From: WLXB01 sp040221475
Lineage (GTDB): Bacteria; Pseudomonadota; Alphaproteobacteria; Rhodospirillales; Rhodospirillaceae
Reading direction: 5' to 3'
Assembly (NCBI GenBank): GCA_040221475.1
Contig: JAVKEJ010000053.1
Span: 434,001 to 498,000 of the forward strand
Length of the DNA: 64,000 nucleotides
Shown: in pieces, positions 1 to 9,176 of the stretch
Position numbering within the stretch: position 1 is the stretch's first letter
Layout: the number at the start of each line of letters is the position of its first letter
The notes under the pieces: model-generated
Seen by the model: only the letters and a program-made list of their open reading frames with translations
What the model was told of the DNA's origin: nothing
The model's database searches: none
Translations under genes and position numbers: made by a program

Positions 1-1695
1 ATCGCCGACCTTTAGGTTCAAGTCTTTCGCGATATGAGTTGAAAGCGCGAGACCACCGGGCGGCGGCTCGATCACCTTTTGATCACGATCAAGCAGCCGG
101 GCGAGATCGGCATTGGAGACAATGCCTTGAATGGATTTTCGATCTGACAGATGGCCATTGCGCAGGCGCACGGCGACGCTGCGCACCGGTTGGGTTTTCA
201 AAACCCCGGGAAGGTTTTGGATTTCGTGCTCGATGGTGGCGGGACGCGGTTCGACAAACGCGACGGTCAGCGTTTGGCGTTCCGCCTGGAAAAAATAAAC
301 GGAGATGACGCGTTCAACAGAGTCGAGAAAGAACAACGACATAATCATCAAGGCCACCGAGAAGGCGACGCCAATAATGGTGAGTCCGGCACGCACCGGA
401 AAGCGCGTGACGTGGCGAAAGATCATGCGCGTTGGCTGGCTGATCGTAAACTGCGCGAGGAAGCGCGTCAGGGCTCCCTCTTTGTAAGATGTGGGAACCG
501 GCGGTGCCATAGCCACAGCCGGAGAAAGCTTGATGGCTTGTCGGACCGCGCCAAGGCCACCCGCTAATCCGGCGATCAGGCTTACCCCAGCGGCAGCCGT
601 AAACACAGCAGGGTCGATGCCCAGGTCAAGTAAGGGGAACTTGTAGTAGGTGGTGTACATGGTGATCATGCCGCCGCCCATCCATAAGCCAAGGGCGACG
701 CCCATGGCCAATCCCCCCAGTACCAGGACCATCACGAGCTTGAGATAAATCCAGCCGACTTCCAGATCGTTATAACCAAAGGCTTTGAGAAGCCCGATCT
801 GTTCGCGCTCGGTTGCGACGATACGGGAGATAACGACGTTCAAGAGAAAAGCCGCAACCAACAGAAACACGGGCGGAAAGATCGCTCCGGTGGCGCGCAG
901 TTGAACCAGCTCATTGGTCAGAAAAAAGTGCGAGAGCTGATCTTTGCGGGCATAGGAGCCGACCCCTCCATAGGGTTCCAATAGGGTATCCAGGCGGCGG
1001 ATGACTTCCTCTTCTGAGGCCCCCAACTGCAAGGCCAGGGTGACGTTGTTAAACGCGCCATCCAGATCAAAGGCGGCGGCGAGGGCTTTGCGGCCCATCC
1101 ACATCACGCCGAAGCGGCGGTCGTCTGGCATGAGGGAGCCAGGGCCGAGGGCATAAATGTATTCTGGTGTTAGGGCGAGACCGACCACCTCAAGGCTGCG
1201 TTTGTTGCCATTGATAATGGCTTTGAAGCTGTCGCCGATGTTTAAGCCGTGGGCCGTTGCAAAAGAGTCAGTGACGGCGACTTCATTCGGCCGCAGCGGT
1301 GAGGGATAACGGCCCGATAAAAGGATGACATCGTTGAGCAGTGGCGTGCCGCGCTCTGGCAAAGAGATCAGCTGACCGGTCGCCGGTTCGGCCATGTTCG
1401 GCAGGTCGAGATTAACGGCGGCGGTGATGCGGGTCTCTGCAATGGAAACGCCTGGGATGCGTTCAATGTCAGCTTTCAGACTGTCGGGTGCGCGCTTGAG
1501 CGAGGCAAACACATCGGCAAATCGTGTGCGGTCATAAAAAGCCTCCATGCTTTCTTCCAGCACGTTGACAGTGCCAAAAGAAGAGATCATCAGTGCGATC
1601 CCACAGGCAACAACCGCTGAGATTGCCACGGCCTGACCTTTGATCCGCCACAGATCTCGCATCAGTTTGCGATTCAGCGCGCTCACCTGGATCAC
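1..1695 (-). CDS. ABC transporter permease, FtsX/MacB-type (3' end outside window)
   Basis: Inner-membrane permease of an ABC transporter; the reading frame is open for 565 codons and runs off the window start, so the C-terminus is missing. It begins with GTG at 1695, giving a GTGA overlap with the stop codon of the ATPase gene upstream. The N-terminus has one membrane helix (about residues 20-40), then a large extracytoplasmic MacB_PCD-like domain, then hydrophobic FtsX-type segments around residues 260-400, then a second cytoplasmic/helical start near residue 430. This two-FtsX-block layout is typical of permeases of about 800 residues that work on lipids, lipoproteins or devBCA-type export rather than solute import. 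The substrate cannot be told. A HlyD-type adaptor partner might lie just outside the window. Confidence 0.85.
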   Translation of the reverse strand, partial: MIQVSALNRKLMRDLWRIKGQAVAISAVVACGIALMISSFGTVNVLEESMEAFYDRTRFADVFASLKRAPDSLKADIERIPGVSIAETRITAAVNLDLPNMAEPATGQLISLPERGTPLLNDVILLSGRYPSPLRPNEVAVTDSFATAHGLNIGDSFKAIINGNKRSLEVVGLALTPEYIYALGPGSLMPDDRRFGVMWMGRKALAAAFDLDGAFNNVTLALQLGASEEEVIRRLDTLLEPYGGVGSYARKDQLSHFFLTNELVQLRATGAIFPPVFLLVAAFLLNVVISRIVATEREQIGLLKAFGYNDLEVGWIYLKLVMVLVLGGLAMGVALGLWMGGGMITMYTTYYKFPLLDLGIDPAVFTAAAGVSLIAGLAGGLGAVRQAIKLSPAVAMAPPVPTSYKEGALTRFLAQFTISQPTRMIFRHVTRFPVRAGLTIIGVAFSVALMIMSLFFLDSVERVISVYFFQAERQTLTVAFVEPRPATIEHEIQNLPGVLKTQPVRSVAVRLRNGHLSDRKSIQGIVSNADLARLLDRDQKVIEPPPGGLALSTHIAKDLNLKVGD

Positions 1696-2426
1696 CACGA
1701 CAGCTCCTGGGGGGCTTTTTTTACGGGGTTCTCTTCAACGCTGATGATCTGACCGTCGGCAAACCGGACAACGCGGTCAGACATGTCTTTGATGCCGGCA
1801 TTGTGCGTAATGAGGGCCGTGGTTGTTCCCAATTCCCTGTTGGCGCGTTCCAGCGCTTCAAGCACAATCACACCGGTGTTGCTGTCCAGCGCGCCCGTGG
1901 GTTCGTCGCACAACAACACATCAGGACGTTTGGCAATGGCCCGGGCAATGGCTACACGCTGTTGTTCCCCGCCTGAAAGCTGAGAAGGAAAATGATCTAC
2001 GCGATGTTCCAGGCCAACCATTTCCAGTGCCTCGGCCGCACTCATCGGATTTTCGGCGATTTCGGTTACCAGCGCGACATTCTCGCGGGCGGTGAGACTC
2101 GGAATCAGATTGTAGAACTGGAAGACAAAGCCGACATGGTCCCGGCGATACATGGTCAGGTCATGGGCCGAGCAGGCGGTTAACTCTAGATCCTTGAAAA
2201 AAAGTGTGCCGTTCGTAGGGAGGTCAAGGCCACCCAGTATGTTCAACAGGGTCGACTTGCCACTGCCGGAGGGCCCCAATAAGACCACCAACTCGCCTTC
2301 ATACAGCGTCAGATCGACGCCGCGTAAGGCTTCGACACGCAGGCCACCAGTCTCATAAACCTTGGTTATGCCCCTCGCGCGGAAGGTCTCTTTGACACGT
2401 GTTCCATCTTGAAGGCCGTCAGGCAT
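1692..2426 (-). CDS. ABC transporter ATP-binding protein (LolD/MacB/DevA type)
   Basis: Cytoplasmic ATPase of 244 residues that powers the permease encoded directly downstream. Walker A (GPSGSGKST) is at residues 51-59, the signature LSGGEQQ at about 150-156, and Walker B with its catalytic Glu (LLCDEPTGALD) at about 171-181. The length and the LSGGEQQRVAIARA signature are those of the LolD/MacB/FtsE class, not of amino-acid or sugar importers. The stop overlaps the permease GTG by two bases, so the two are translationally coupled. The 165 bp up to the divergent MATE gene must hold both promoters. Confidence 0.93.
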   Translation of the reverse strand: MPDGLQDGTRVKETFRARGITKVYETGGLRVEALRGVDLTLYEGELVVLLGPSGSGKSTLLNILGGLDLPTNGTLFFKDLELTACSAHDLTMYRRDHVGFVFQFYNLIPSLTARENVALVTEIAENPMSAAEALEMVGLEHRVDHFPSQLSGGEQQRVAIARAIAKRPDVLLCDEPTGALDSNTGVIVLEALERANRELGTTTALITHNAGIKDMSDRVVRFADGQIISVEENPVKKAPQELSW

Positions 2427-2591
2427 CTGTCGGGCATTCCTTTGGACAGGGACAACAAAGGTATTAAACCAAATACCGCAATGGCACTATAACGCTAATG
2501 TGCTGACACAAAACGGTGATAATTCTGTGTTGGAGCCGTGCATTGACGCTGATCAAGTCGCAAAGAGATTAATAAGGGTATTTGGCTGGTC

Positions 2592-4058
2592 GTGAGTGAT
2601 CATCAGAAAGTTTTGAGCGATAAAAGCTCAGGCCCCGAAAACGGCCCGGTAGACAGACCAGTCCATCTCAGTGGTCGCAAGGGTAAAGACCTCACAACCG
2701 GCCCGGTTCACCGGCATATCATTAAGCTTTCAGCCTATATGGCGATGGGGGCTGTGGCCTCAATGACCTTTCAGGTCGTCGATACGTATTTTGTGGCGCA
2801 ATTGGGAACCGCCGAACTTGCGGCCATGGCCTTCACCTTTCCGGTGGTGATGATTCTTCACGCCATTGCGATTGGATTGGGTACAGGTGTGACCGCGGTT
2901 GTGTCCCGTTTTGTCGGTGGCGGGAGTAAAGACTCAAGCGCAGGAGAGGATTCCAAAGCCATTGCCACCGACAGTCTAATACTTGCTGTTCTGATTACGG
3001 GCGTTTTTTCCATCATCGGTTTTATGACCATCGATCCCGTGTTCACGTTGCTTGGTGCGGAAGGTGAAGTGTTGCTGTTGATCCATGATTACATGGACAT
3101 CTGGTATGTGGGCATCGCGTTTATGATCGTGCCGCTGATCGGGAACGCGGTGATCCGCGCCCATGGCGATGCGAAATTTCCAAGCATGATCATGATGACG
3201 GCTGCGATTTTGAATATGATCTTGGACCCGATTTTGATTTTCGGATTGTTTGGCGCGCCACGTATGGAATTAGAAGGGGCGGCCTTGGCGACCGTGTTGG
3301 CGCGTGGTGTGACGTTTGTGGCAGCCTTGAGCGTGCTGCATTTCCGGATGAACGCGTTGACGTATGAGTTCCCTACGCTAAATCGGCTGCGCAACAACTG
3401 GCGTCAAATTCTCAATATCGGCTTACCATCCACCGCAACACAACTCATTGTACCTGTGTCATCAGGCGTTTTGACGGCGTTAATAGCCTCCTTTGGCGCT
3501 GTTGCGGTCGCAGCCTTTGGTGTGGCCACGCGGGTCGAGATGTTTGCTTTGATCTTTATGATGGCGACCTCAATTGCGATGGGTCCATTCGTCGGCCAAA
3601 ACGCCGGGGCGGGGCGCATAGATCGCGTGCGGCAAGCGCTGCGCTTCACGTTCCAGGCAAGTGCGGTGTATGGCCTGGTGATGGCGGTTGTGCTGGCGGC
3701 GTTTGGCGAGCAAGTGGGACAAATTTTCAGCGATGATGCAGATGTTGTCAGGCTGGCGGCCTTTTATTTGCTGGTTGTGCCGCTCAGCTACCCGGTTTTG
3801 TCGGTGATCGCGATCAGTTCTCAAACCTTTAATTCTTTGGCCAAGCCTATGCCCGCGATGGTGATAGGCGCGGCGAAATCAATGCTGCTCCAAGTCCCCC
3901 TGGCCTATGCGGGGGCTGCGCTTGGCGGTATTCAAGGTGTCTTTTTGTCCATGTCACTTTCGACTGTTTTGGTGTCTGCCCTCGCGTATGTTTGGATTAA
4001 GCGCACGATAAAACAGCAAGAAGACTTAGTCGGCATAGCTGAAGCCCAGGCGGCTTAA
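2592..4058 (+). CDS. MATE family efflux transporter
   Basis: Polytopic inner-membrane exporter of 488 residues that uses an Na+ or H+ gradient to expel cationic drugs or metabolites. After a hydrophilic N-terminus of about 45 residues come twelve hydrophobic segments in two homologous six-helix halves, the second starting near residue 275 (LNIGLPSTATQLI). The length is slightly above the family's usual 450 because of the N-terminal tail. Translation starts at GTG 2592. The next in-frame ATG is close to the first membrane helix, so the exact start is uncertain. A possible -35 (TTGACG) lies near 2543. It faces convergently towards the unknown gene at 4069 with only 10 bp between the stops. The substrate is not predictable. 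Confidence 0.93.
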   Translation: MSDHQKVLSDKSSGPENGPVDRPVHLSGRKGKDLTTGPVHRHIIKLSAYMAMGAVASMTFQVVDTYFVAQLGTAELAAMAFTFPVVMILHAIAIGLGTGVTAVVSRFVGGGSKDSSAGEDSKAIATDSLILAVLITGVFSIIGFMTIDPVFTLLGAEGEVLLLIHDYMDIWYVGIAFMIVPLIGNAVIRAHGDAKFPSMIMMTAAILNMILDPILIFGLFGAPRMELEGAALATVLARGVTFVAALSVLHFRMNALTYEFPTLNRLRNNWRQILNIGLPSTATQLIVPVSSGVLTALIASFGAVAVAAFGVATRVEMFALIFMMATSIAMGPFVGQNAGAGRIDRVRQALRFTFQASAVYGLVMAVVLAAFGEQVGQIFSDDADVVRLAAFYLLVVPLSYPVLSVIAISSQTFNSLAKPMPAMVIGAAKSMLLQVPLAYAGAALGGIQGVFLSMSLSTVLVSALAYVWIKRTIKQQEDLVGIAEAQAA

Positions 4059-4068
4059 TGATCAGTTT

Positions 4069-5094
4069 TTAGGTCGCTCTGCCTGATGCAACTGCGCGAA
4101 TACTGGCGAGACCTTGGCGAATATCAGTCATCAGAAACTCACCTTTGCTGATCGGGCTGCCTGACCTTGGATTGGGGTAGCGCGTGGCCCAAGCGTTCAT
4201 TTTAACGGTGAGGCCGCAGAGCACGCCGCCAATGGTTGTGTGATAATCCGAGATCAGTTTTTTGACTTCTTCGAAGCGCTTGGCTGACAGATTGTCCCAT
4301 AGATTTTGAGTTTGTTTGTCGAAATCGAGAAAGAGACGCCGCAAGAATTCGACAAAGCCGAGCATCATTTTTTCAATGCGATCGATTTGTTCTATGAGGT
4401 TTTTGTCCTGTCTGAGCTGATAGTTCTTTTTCAGTTCATTCATTGAATGCACGAAACTGTCGAGCAGAGGCTGCAACCGGTCCAGGCAGTTGCGGTAGTA
4501 AGACAGAGATAAAAAGATGTCGCCGTAGTCTTCCAGGAATCTCGGGATTTGGTCTAACTTGATATTGAGTGTTTCAGACATGGTCTTGAGTTTCCCGAGC
4601 GCTTTTTTGACATCGGGGTCTTTGAACAACCCCACCAGATCGCCGAAGTTCGAGACTTCAAGATCATCATTGCCATAAATCTGTTTGATGAGCGGGAGCG
4701 TAAATTTCGACATGTAGGCTGTCAGTTCTTTGTTTTTTTGCTCTGACAGTTGCAATTCTGAATCCGGAGCGAGCGCGATGCCGAGTTCGCGAAAAGAGCG
4801 GCGCAGGCTGTACACATCGAAGCTGGGAAGAGGGGCGATCTTACTGAGGATTTGCAGGTCCGGATGGGCAAGACCTTCCTTCCAATGGAAATGCTCAGGC
4901 AAATCCTCAACGTTGATCTGACCACTGCCAGTCTCCCGTTCTGAAAAAAGCTCGATCACGCCCAGTAAATGGTGGTTTTTAATCAACCGGGCACGATGCA
5001 GTCCATTGGTTTTGAACGGCAGAATGCTGAGCGGCAACACGAACAGGGAGTCCATGTCGGTATCAACAATCGGGCTAAGAGTCTGCGAGCACAC
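4069..5094 (-). CDS. hypothetical protein, helical, next to motA
   Basis: I do not recognise this 341-residue protein. It has no signal peptide and no membrane helix. Residues 1-120 are mixed and contain a short proline-rich stretch. Residues 120-290 are mostly charged amphipathic helix with heptad-like patterns (for example around LIEQIDRIEKMMLGFVEFL), which suggests a coiled-coil or helical-bundle domain. It could start at GTG 5094 or at ATG 5055; neither has a clear ribosome-binding site. It is on the same strand as motA and about 175 bp downstream of it, so a motility link is possible, but nothing in the sequence proves one. It ends 10 bp from the MATE gene stop. Confidence 0.7.
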   Translation of the reverse strand: MCSQTLSPIVDTDMDSLFVLPLSILPFKTNGLHRARLIKNHHLLGVIELFSERETGSGQINVEDLPEHFHWKEGLAHPDLQILSKIAPLPSFDVYSLRRSFRELGIALAPDSELQLSEQKNKELTAYMSKFTLPLIKQIYGNDDLEVSNFGDLVGLFKDPDVKKALGKLKTMSETLNIKLDQIPRFLEDYGDIFLSLSYYRNCLDRLQPLLDSFVHSMNELKKNYQLRQDKNLIEQIDRIEKMMLGFVEFLRRLFLDFDKQTQNLWDNLSAKRFEEVKKLISDYHTTIGGVLCGLTVKMNAWATRYPNPRSGSPISKGEFLMTDIRQGLASIRAVASGRAT

Positions 5095-5269
5095 GGATCA
5101 AACATCAATCAATAGTAGTTGTATGCACGCGCGAAGTTACCTACGCCGGGCGCATTCTATTCGTCTCAATACTATTACGACCCGCACATTTGTACCACTG
5201 TAAACAAGGGATTAGCGGGATTGCCACTCAAAGCATGAACCCGCCGTAAAGCCTTCGTTTTATAGGCTT

Positions 5270-6139
5270 TTAAGCTGGAGCTGGTTCGGCGTTGAGGGCT
5301 TCTTCCAACTCGAAAAAGGTCGGTTGCATGCTTGAAGGCACGTTGCCACGCCCAATTTCCACAGAAACTTGAGGGGCATTGCCGTTGAGGTGTGACACGA
5401 GCACATCGCGGATGATGAGATAGAAATGGTGTTCTTCATCCAAAATCTGGCTCAACCGTGTCGCAAAAGGGCCGACCAGGAGATAAGCCAAGAACACACC
5501 TAGGAATGTCCCCGTGAGGGCACCACCAATGAGTTTTCCCAAGACCTCAGGAGGTTCCGTGACCGAGGCCATGGTCTTAATCACGCCCAGCACGGCGGCA
5601 ACGATCCCAATGGCCGGAAGACCGTCTGCCATGGTCTGTAGCGCTTCTTGCGGCTTCATGGCTTCGTGATGGTGCTTCTCAAGTTGAGATTCCATCGCAT
5701 CATAGACTTGATGCGGGTCGTCGAGATTCATCGACAACATGCGCAGGGTGTCGCAAATAAAGTCGACAGCAAAGTGATCTGCAAGAATACGAGGATATTT
5801 TTGGAAGATATCGCTTTCTTTTGGGTTCTCGATATGGCTTTCGATCACCAAAATACCCTTTGATTTGATCATCTTGGTGATGGTGAAGAGCAGGCAGAGG
5901 ATATCCAGAAAATCTTGCTGCTTCCACTTTGGGCCACCAAAGGTCTTTTTAATGCCGCTGAATGTGCCTTTGATGACCTTGCCGGTGTTACCGATGATGA
6001 GCGCCCCCATGGCCCCACCAAAAATAATCGTCATCTCGAAGGGAAGTGCTTTAAGGATAACGTCAAATTTACCACCGGAGGCAGTGTAGCCACCGAAAAC
6101 ACAGACCATGACGACAACGATGCCAATAATCCCACGCAT
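5270..6139 (-). CDS. motA: flagellar motor stator protein MotA
   Basis: Ion-channel subunit of the flagellar stator in the inner membrane. From ATG 6139 it is 289 residues, the normal MotA length; an in-frame extension to 6196 adds 19 unlikely residues, and the ATG has purine-rich sequence (AGAGGGGGAA) upstream. Two membrane helices lie at the N-terminus (about 1-50), followed by the cytoplasmic loop with charged torque residues. The last two helices (about 170-230) include the GLPAIGIVAAVLGVIKTM signature. motB is not adjacent: the downstream gene is unrelated. The usual motAB pair is therefore split, or another gene supplies MotB elsewhere. A 7-bp hairpin (5248-5270) sits at its stop codon but lacks a good T-run. 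Confidence 0.93.
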   Translation of the reverse strand: MRGIIGIVVVMVCVFGGYTASGGKFDVILKALPFEMTIIFGGAMGALIIGNTGKVIKGTFSGIKKTFGGPKWKQQDFLDILCLLFTITKMIKSKGILVIESHIENPKESDIFQKYPRILADHFAVDFICDTLRMLSMNLDDPHQVYDAMESQLEKHHHEAMKPQEALQTMADGLPAIGIVAAVLGVIKTMASVTEPPEVLGKLIGGALTGTFLGVFLAYLLVGPFATRLSQILDEEHHFYLIIRDVLVSHLNGNAPQVSVEIGRGNVPSSMQPTFFELEEALNAEPAPA

Positions 6140-6270
6140 GAACTGTCCTGTTCCCCCTCTGCCGGTTTTCGGCCCGTCGCCGCCCAGATTGAGCAAGAGA
6201 CGTCAGTTTACCTATACCATTTCAATGGCTTATCAAAGGTCAATTCTTTCGTTCTGGCAAGGGTAGAGCT

Positions 6271-6612
6271 TTGGAAACTCGGGTTAAAACGCGCATCTGG
6301 ATACAAGCTTTCCTGCGACGGACCGAAGGGCAGGGGTATATGGCTGTTCTGATCCGGCGTGGCGATGAAGATGCCGGAGCGGTTTTGATTAAGGTAAATC
6401 GGTTAGAACTGGGCTGCCAAGTCTATAGCCAGGTTCGAGATGAACACGGGCAATTGGCGTGGTTTGCGGGGACGGGATCCGATCTGGTGCCTGAATCCGA
6501 GGCGGATGCTTATATTCAGCGCCAAGCCAATTATGACGCGGACCTATGGGTGGTTGAGGTTGAAGACCCTAAAGCGAATTACGGTCTCTCAGGACCTGTT
6601 GTGGCAGTTTGA
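6271..6612 (+). CDS. DUF1491 family protein
   Basis: Small soluble protein of 113 residues that matches the alphaproteobacterial DUF1491 family, with the characteristic opening (WIQAFLRR), the RRGDEDAGAVLIKV block near residues 29-42 and the C-terminal DLWVVEVED motif. No biochemical role is known to me. It begins at TTG 6271, preceded by an AGGGTAGAG ribosome-binding site. The last 34 bases overlap the end of modA on the other strand. It is divergent from motA across about 130 bp. Confidence 0.8.
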   Translation: METRVKTRIWIQAFLRRTEGQGYMAVLIRRGDEDAGAVLIKVNRLELGCQVYSQVRDEHGQLAWFAGTGSDLVPESEADAYIQRQANYDADLWVVEVEDPKANYGLSGPVVAV

Positions 6613-7457
6613 TTTGTGGGCATTTGATGTCTCAGTGGCTGATCAGCGGAACCCGGATCAGCGGCAACATCGCGCATCACGGCAAATCCATGAGATTCAA
6701 GGATGCTCTGGGCTGCTGCCGTGGAAAGATAGTTGTAAAAATCTAATACCGGCGGCAAGGCGCGCCCAGATATAACCGCGGCCGTATAGATAATCGGGGT
6801 GTGAGATTCAGGTGGAATGATCGCCGCCAGCCTTACTTTTTGGCTTAAGGCCGCGTCGGTCGCATAAACAATACCAAGCGGCGTTTCGCCACGTTCGACC
6901 ATTGCGAGCACCGCGCGCACATTAACCTGGCGTGCCAGGCGGTCACGGACCGCCGCCCATAGACCAAGATTTTCAAGCGCCTGCTGCGCATAACGTCCAG
7001 CCGGCACGTGTGCTGGATCGCCTATGGCTAGACGGCCCCCATCCAGGCGGCGCAAGACCTCCACAGGCTTCGACGTATTCAGCAACCGGGTCGCATTTTC
7101 AGTTTTTGGACTCACAATAACCAAGCGGTTTCGGGCTAGAATTCGGGTGTAATCTGGTTCGATATAGCCTGCGGCGGTGAGCGTGCGGATCCAGTCTTGT
7201 GCGGCTGCAATGTAGATATCAGCAGGGGCACCTTGCATGATCTGCCGGGCAAGAGTGCCTGAACTGCTAATCGACACGCGAACGCTTATTCCCGTTTCAC
7301 TCTGGTATTGTTCTGCAATGTCATTCAGGGCGGTTGTGGTGCTGGCGGCGGCAAGGACAATAATGCGTTTCGTTTCAGTGCTTTGGGCGTCTTGGACCGG
7401 GCATAAAAGTGTAAAACAGAATAACAGTATTAAACCAAGCGGAGGTCGTCTATTCAC
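6579..7457 (-). CDS. modA: molybdate ABC transporter substrate-binding protein
   Basis: Periplasmic binding protein of 292 residues for molybdate/tungstate. A Sec signal peptide covers about residues 1-26. The mature part opens with the family's VLAAASTTTALNDIA motif, then SSGTLARQI (anion-binding Ser), GAPADIYIAAAQDWI and the C-terminal lobe with GIVYATDA. It starts at GTG 7457. It is about 35 residues longer than usual because of a low-complexity tail that overlaps DUF1491 antisense. No modB or modC flanks it, so either the permease and ATPase are elsewhere or the protein is an orphan. Promoter sequence must lie in the 136 bp shared with divergent gcrA. Confidence 0.9.
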   Translation of the reverse strand: MNRRPPLGLILLFCFTLLCPVQDAQSTETKRIIVLAAASTTTALNDIAEQYQSETGISVRVSISSSGTLARQIMQGAPADIYIAAAQDWIRTLTAAGYIEPDYTRILARNRLVIVSPKTENATRLLNTSKPVEVLRRLDGGRLAIGDPAHVPAGRYAQQALENLGLWAAVRDRLARQVNVRAVLAMVERGETPLGIVYATDAALSQKVRLAAIIPPESHTPIIYTAAVISGRALPPVLDFYNYLSTAAAQSILESHGFAVMRDVAADPGSADQPLRHQMPTNQTATTGPERP

Positions 7458-7593
7458 ACCCTATCTCCGATACGAGCGAACCAACTGCGATCTTATGCGT
7501 TCCTATTCTAGACACAAGTCCGTGGGATATGTATGTTCCCCGGCCTTCCATGGTGTTACCCTTTTTTTTGACCCGCTAACTCTGAGGATTCTC

Positions 7594-7977
7594 ATGCCTG
7601 AAGTCTGGACAGATGACCGTATCGGAAAACTCAAGAAGCTCTGGTCTGAGGGGTTAACCACAGGCGAAATTGGAAAGCGCTTAGGCGTCTCCAAGAATGC
7701 GGTTGTTGGCAAGGCCCATCGCCTTGGTCTCAAAAGCAGGCCATCCCCCATTCGCCGCGCGGGCAAGAAGCCAGAGGTCAAGAAGGAAGAAACACAGGTC
7801 TATACCTTGGCGACTTTAAACAGCCAGACCTGCCGCTGGCCCCATGGGGACCCAAAAGAAGAAGATTTTCACTTCTGCGGTAAGCCGATCTTTCAGACCA
7901 AGCCTTATTGTGCAGAACATTGCGCGCAAGCCTATGTCGGCTCGAATAAGAACCGTGGTGAGAGCGCGTCCTCCTAA
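7594..7977 (+). CDS. gcrA: GcrA cell cycle regulator
   Basis: Alphaproteobacterial sigma70-associated transcription factor that, with the DNA methyltransferase CcrM, activates promoters carrying methylated GANTC sites. From ATG 7594 it is 127 residues. The N-terminal DNA-binding block shows WTDDRIGKLKKLWSEGLTT and LGVSKNAVVGKAHRLGL, followed by a basic linker and a C-terminal sigma-interacting part with the conserved CRWPHGDP and Cys/His residues (FHFCGKPI, YCAEHC). The linker is short compared with the Caulobacter protein (about 170 residues). The frame stays open upstream to 7237, but that part is antisense to modA and is not coding. Confidence 0.93.
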   Translation: MPEVWTDDRIGKLKKLWSEGLTTGEIGKRLGVSKNAVVGKAHRLGLKSRPSPIRRAGKKPEVKKEETQVYTLATLNSQTCRWPHGDPKEEDFHFCGKPIFQTKPYCAEHCAQAYVGSNKNRGESASS

Positions 7978-8295
7978 AATTCTCGTGATTTAAAGCGCGC
8001 GATCTGACTGAAACGGGTCCGCTAAGGTCTGGCACAGGAGCAGCTTAAACCTGCTTTGATCCTTGTTAATAATATGCGCCTGAGCGTATGTACGAGATAT
8101 TTTTTTATAATATAATTTGTAGTTGAAAAAAACACGTAATGATTTAATTGACTATTGGGCCGAAACCTTATCAGTATTTATCTATTGGTGAATGACCTCA
8201 AAGTGTTACACAATTACGAGTAGGGTAAGAGCGCCAGGTAAGGCATAGTGAAACCCAACGGGCAGACATCTTAAGCCTGACTGGATTGATAACGA
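7978..8295. other. AT-rich intergenic region, 318 bp
   Basis: No ORF or structured RNA is recognised here. The stretch 8090-8140 is markedly AT-rich (runs of T, then ataatataattt). A TTGACT at about 8150 could be a -35 box for the downstream hydrolase, but no convincing -10 follows at the right spacing. The region probably carries the gcrA transcript end and the promoter of the gene at 8296. Confidence 0.4.
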
Positions 8296-9123
8296 ATGAC
8301 ATTGGCTGTAAAGTTTTGGGGGGTTCGCGGCAGTATTGCATGTCCATCACCACAGCATGTGGTGTACGGCGGCAATACCAGTTGTCTTGAAGTCTTCGCT
8401 GGAGACAAACGTATCATTCTTGATGCGGGCACAGGCATCCGCCAGCTCGGCTCAGATTTTATTCGGGATGGTGTCAAAGAGGGCATCATTTTGCTCACGC
8501 ACACCCACTGGGACCACATCAACGGCTTCCCGTTTTTTGGCCCGACGTTCATGCCCAACAACCGTTTTTCTATTCATGCCGGGCATCTGTCGGATCATGG
8601 CGGGATCGAAAATGTATTAGCCAATCAAATGGCAAACCCGACGTTTCCGGTTCCGCTAGAAGCTTTGCAAGCCGATCTTGAGTTTATCGATTTTCATGCG
8701 GGCGATAACTGGGAGCCCTATCCGGGCATTAAGCTGGTCACTAAACCTTTGAACCATCCCAATGGAGCCACCGGCTACCGCATCGAGCATGACGGTAAAT
8801 CGATCTGCTACGTTACGGATACGGAACATGTGGTTGGTAAACCAGATGAGACCGTTCTGGCCCTGATCGAAGGGGCGGATCTGGTGATTTATGACTGCAC
8901 CTACACGGATGAAGAGTTCCCAGCAAAAATTGGATGGGGTCATTCAACCTGGGAAGAAGGTGTGCGGCTCTGTAAAATGGCCGGTGTAAAACAACTGGCT
9001 ATTTTCCATCATGATCCAGACCATAATGATGATTTCATGAGGGACGTAGAAATCAAGGCGCGCGAAATGTGGGATGGTACTCTGGTTGCCCGCGAACATA
9101 TGATTTTGACGCCCGGAACCTGA
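8296..9123 (+). CDS. MBL fold metallo-hydrolase
   Basis: Soluble metallo-beta-lactamase-fold enzyme of 275 residues. The zinc-binding motif THTHWDH is at residues 68-74. Further ligands are likely in the LNHPNGATGY region near 153-162, in CYVTDTEH near 175 and in FHHDPDHND near 237. The opening FWGVRGSIACP and GGNTSCLEV are those of the PhnP/cyclic-phosphodiesterase-like branch, not of lactamases or glyoxalase II. Some relatives are fused to response regulators; this one is not. The substrate is unknown, and a cyclic nucleotide or phosphodiester is only a guess. The stop lies in a duplicated 16-bp sequence. Confidence 0.88.
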   Translation: MTLAVKFWGVRGSIACPSPQHVVYGGNTSCLEVFAGDKRIILDAGTGIRQLGSDFIRDGVKEGIILLTHTHWDHINGFPFFGPTFMPNNRFSIHAGHLSDHGGIENVLANQMANPTFPVPLEALQADLEFIDFHAGDNWEPYPGIKLVTKPLNHPNGATGYRIEHDGKSICYVTDTEHVVGKPDETVLALIEGADLVIYDCTYTDEEFPAKIGWGHSTWEEGVRLCKMAGVKQLAIFHHDPDHNDDFMRDVEIKAREMWDGTLVAREHMILTPGT

Positions 9124-9158
9124 GCCAAGCTCAATCCAGAATCTGAGCCAAGCTCAAT
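9120..9158. repeat. 16-bp direct repeat at a stop codon
   Basis: CTGAGCCAAGCTCAAT occurs at 9120-9135 and again at 9143-9158, separated by 7 bp. The first copy includes the TGA stop of the hydrolase gene. Each copy contains a partial inverted repeat (TGAG...CTCA). It looks like a recent local duplication. Confidence 0.85.
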
Positions 9159-9176
9159 GAAAAGCGCTTAAGCAAT

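Noticed and set aside
5248..5270. Hairpin after motA as a terminator
   Set aside because: Stem of only 7 bp and just three T residues; too weak to call.
7237..7593. 119-residue upstream extension of GcrA
   Set aside because: It is antisense to modA and its promoter; GcrA proteins start at the WTD block.
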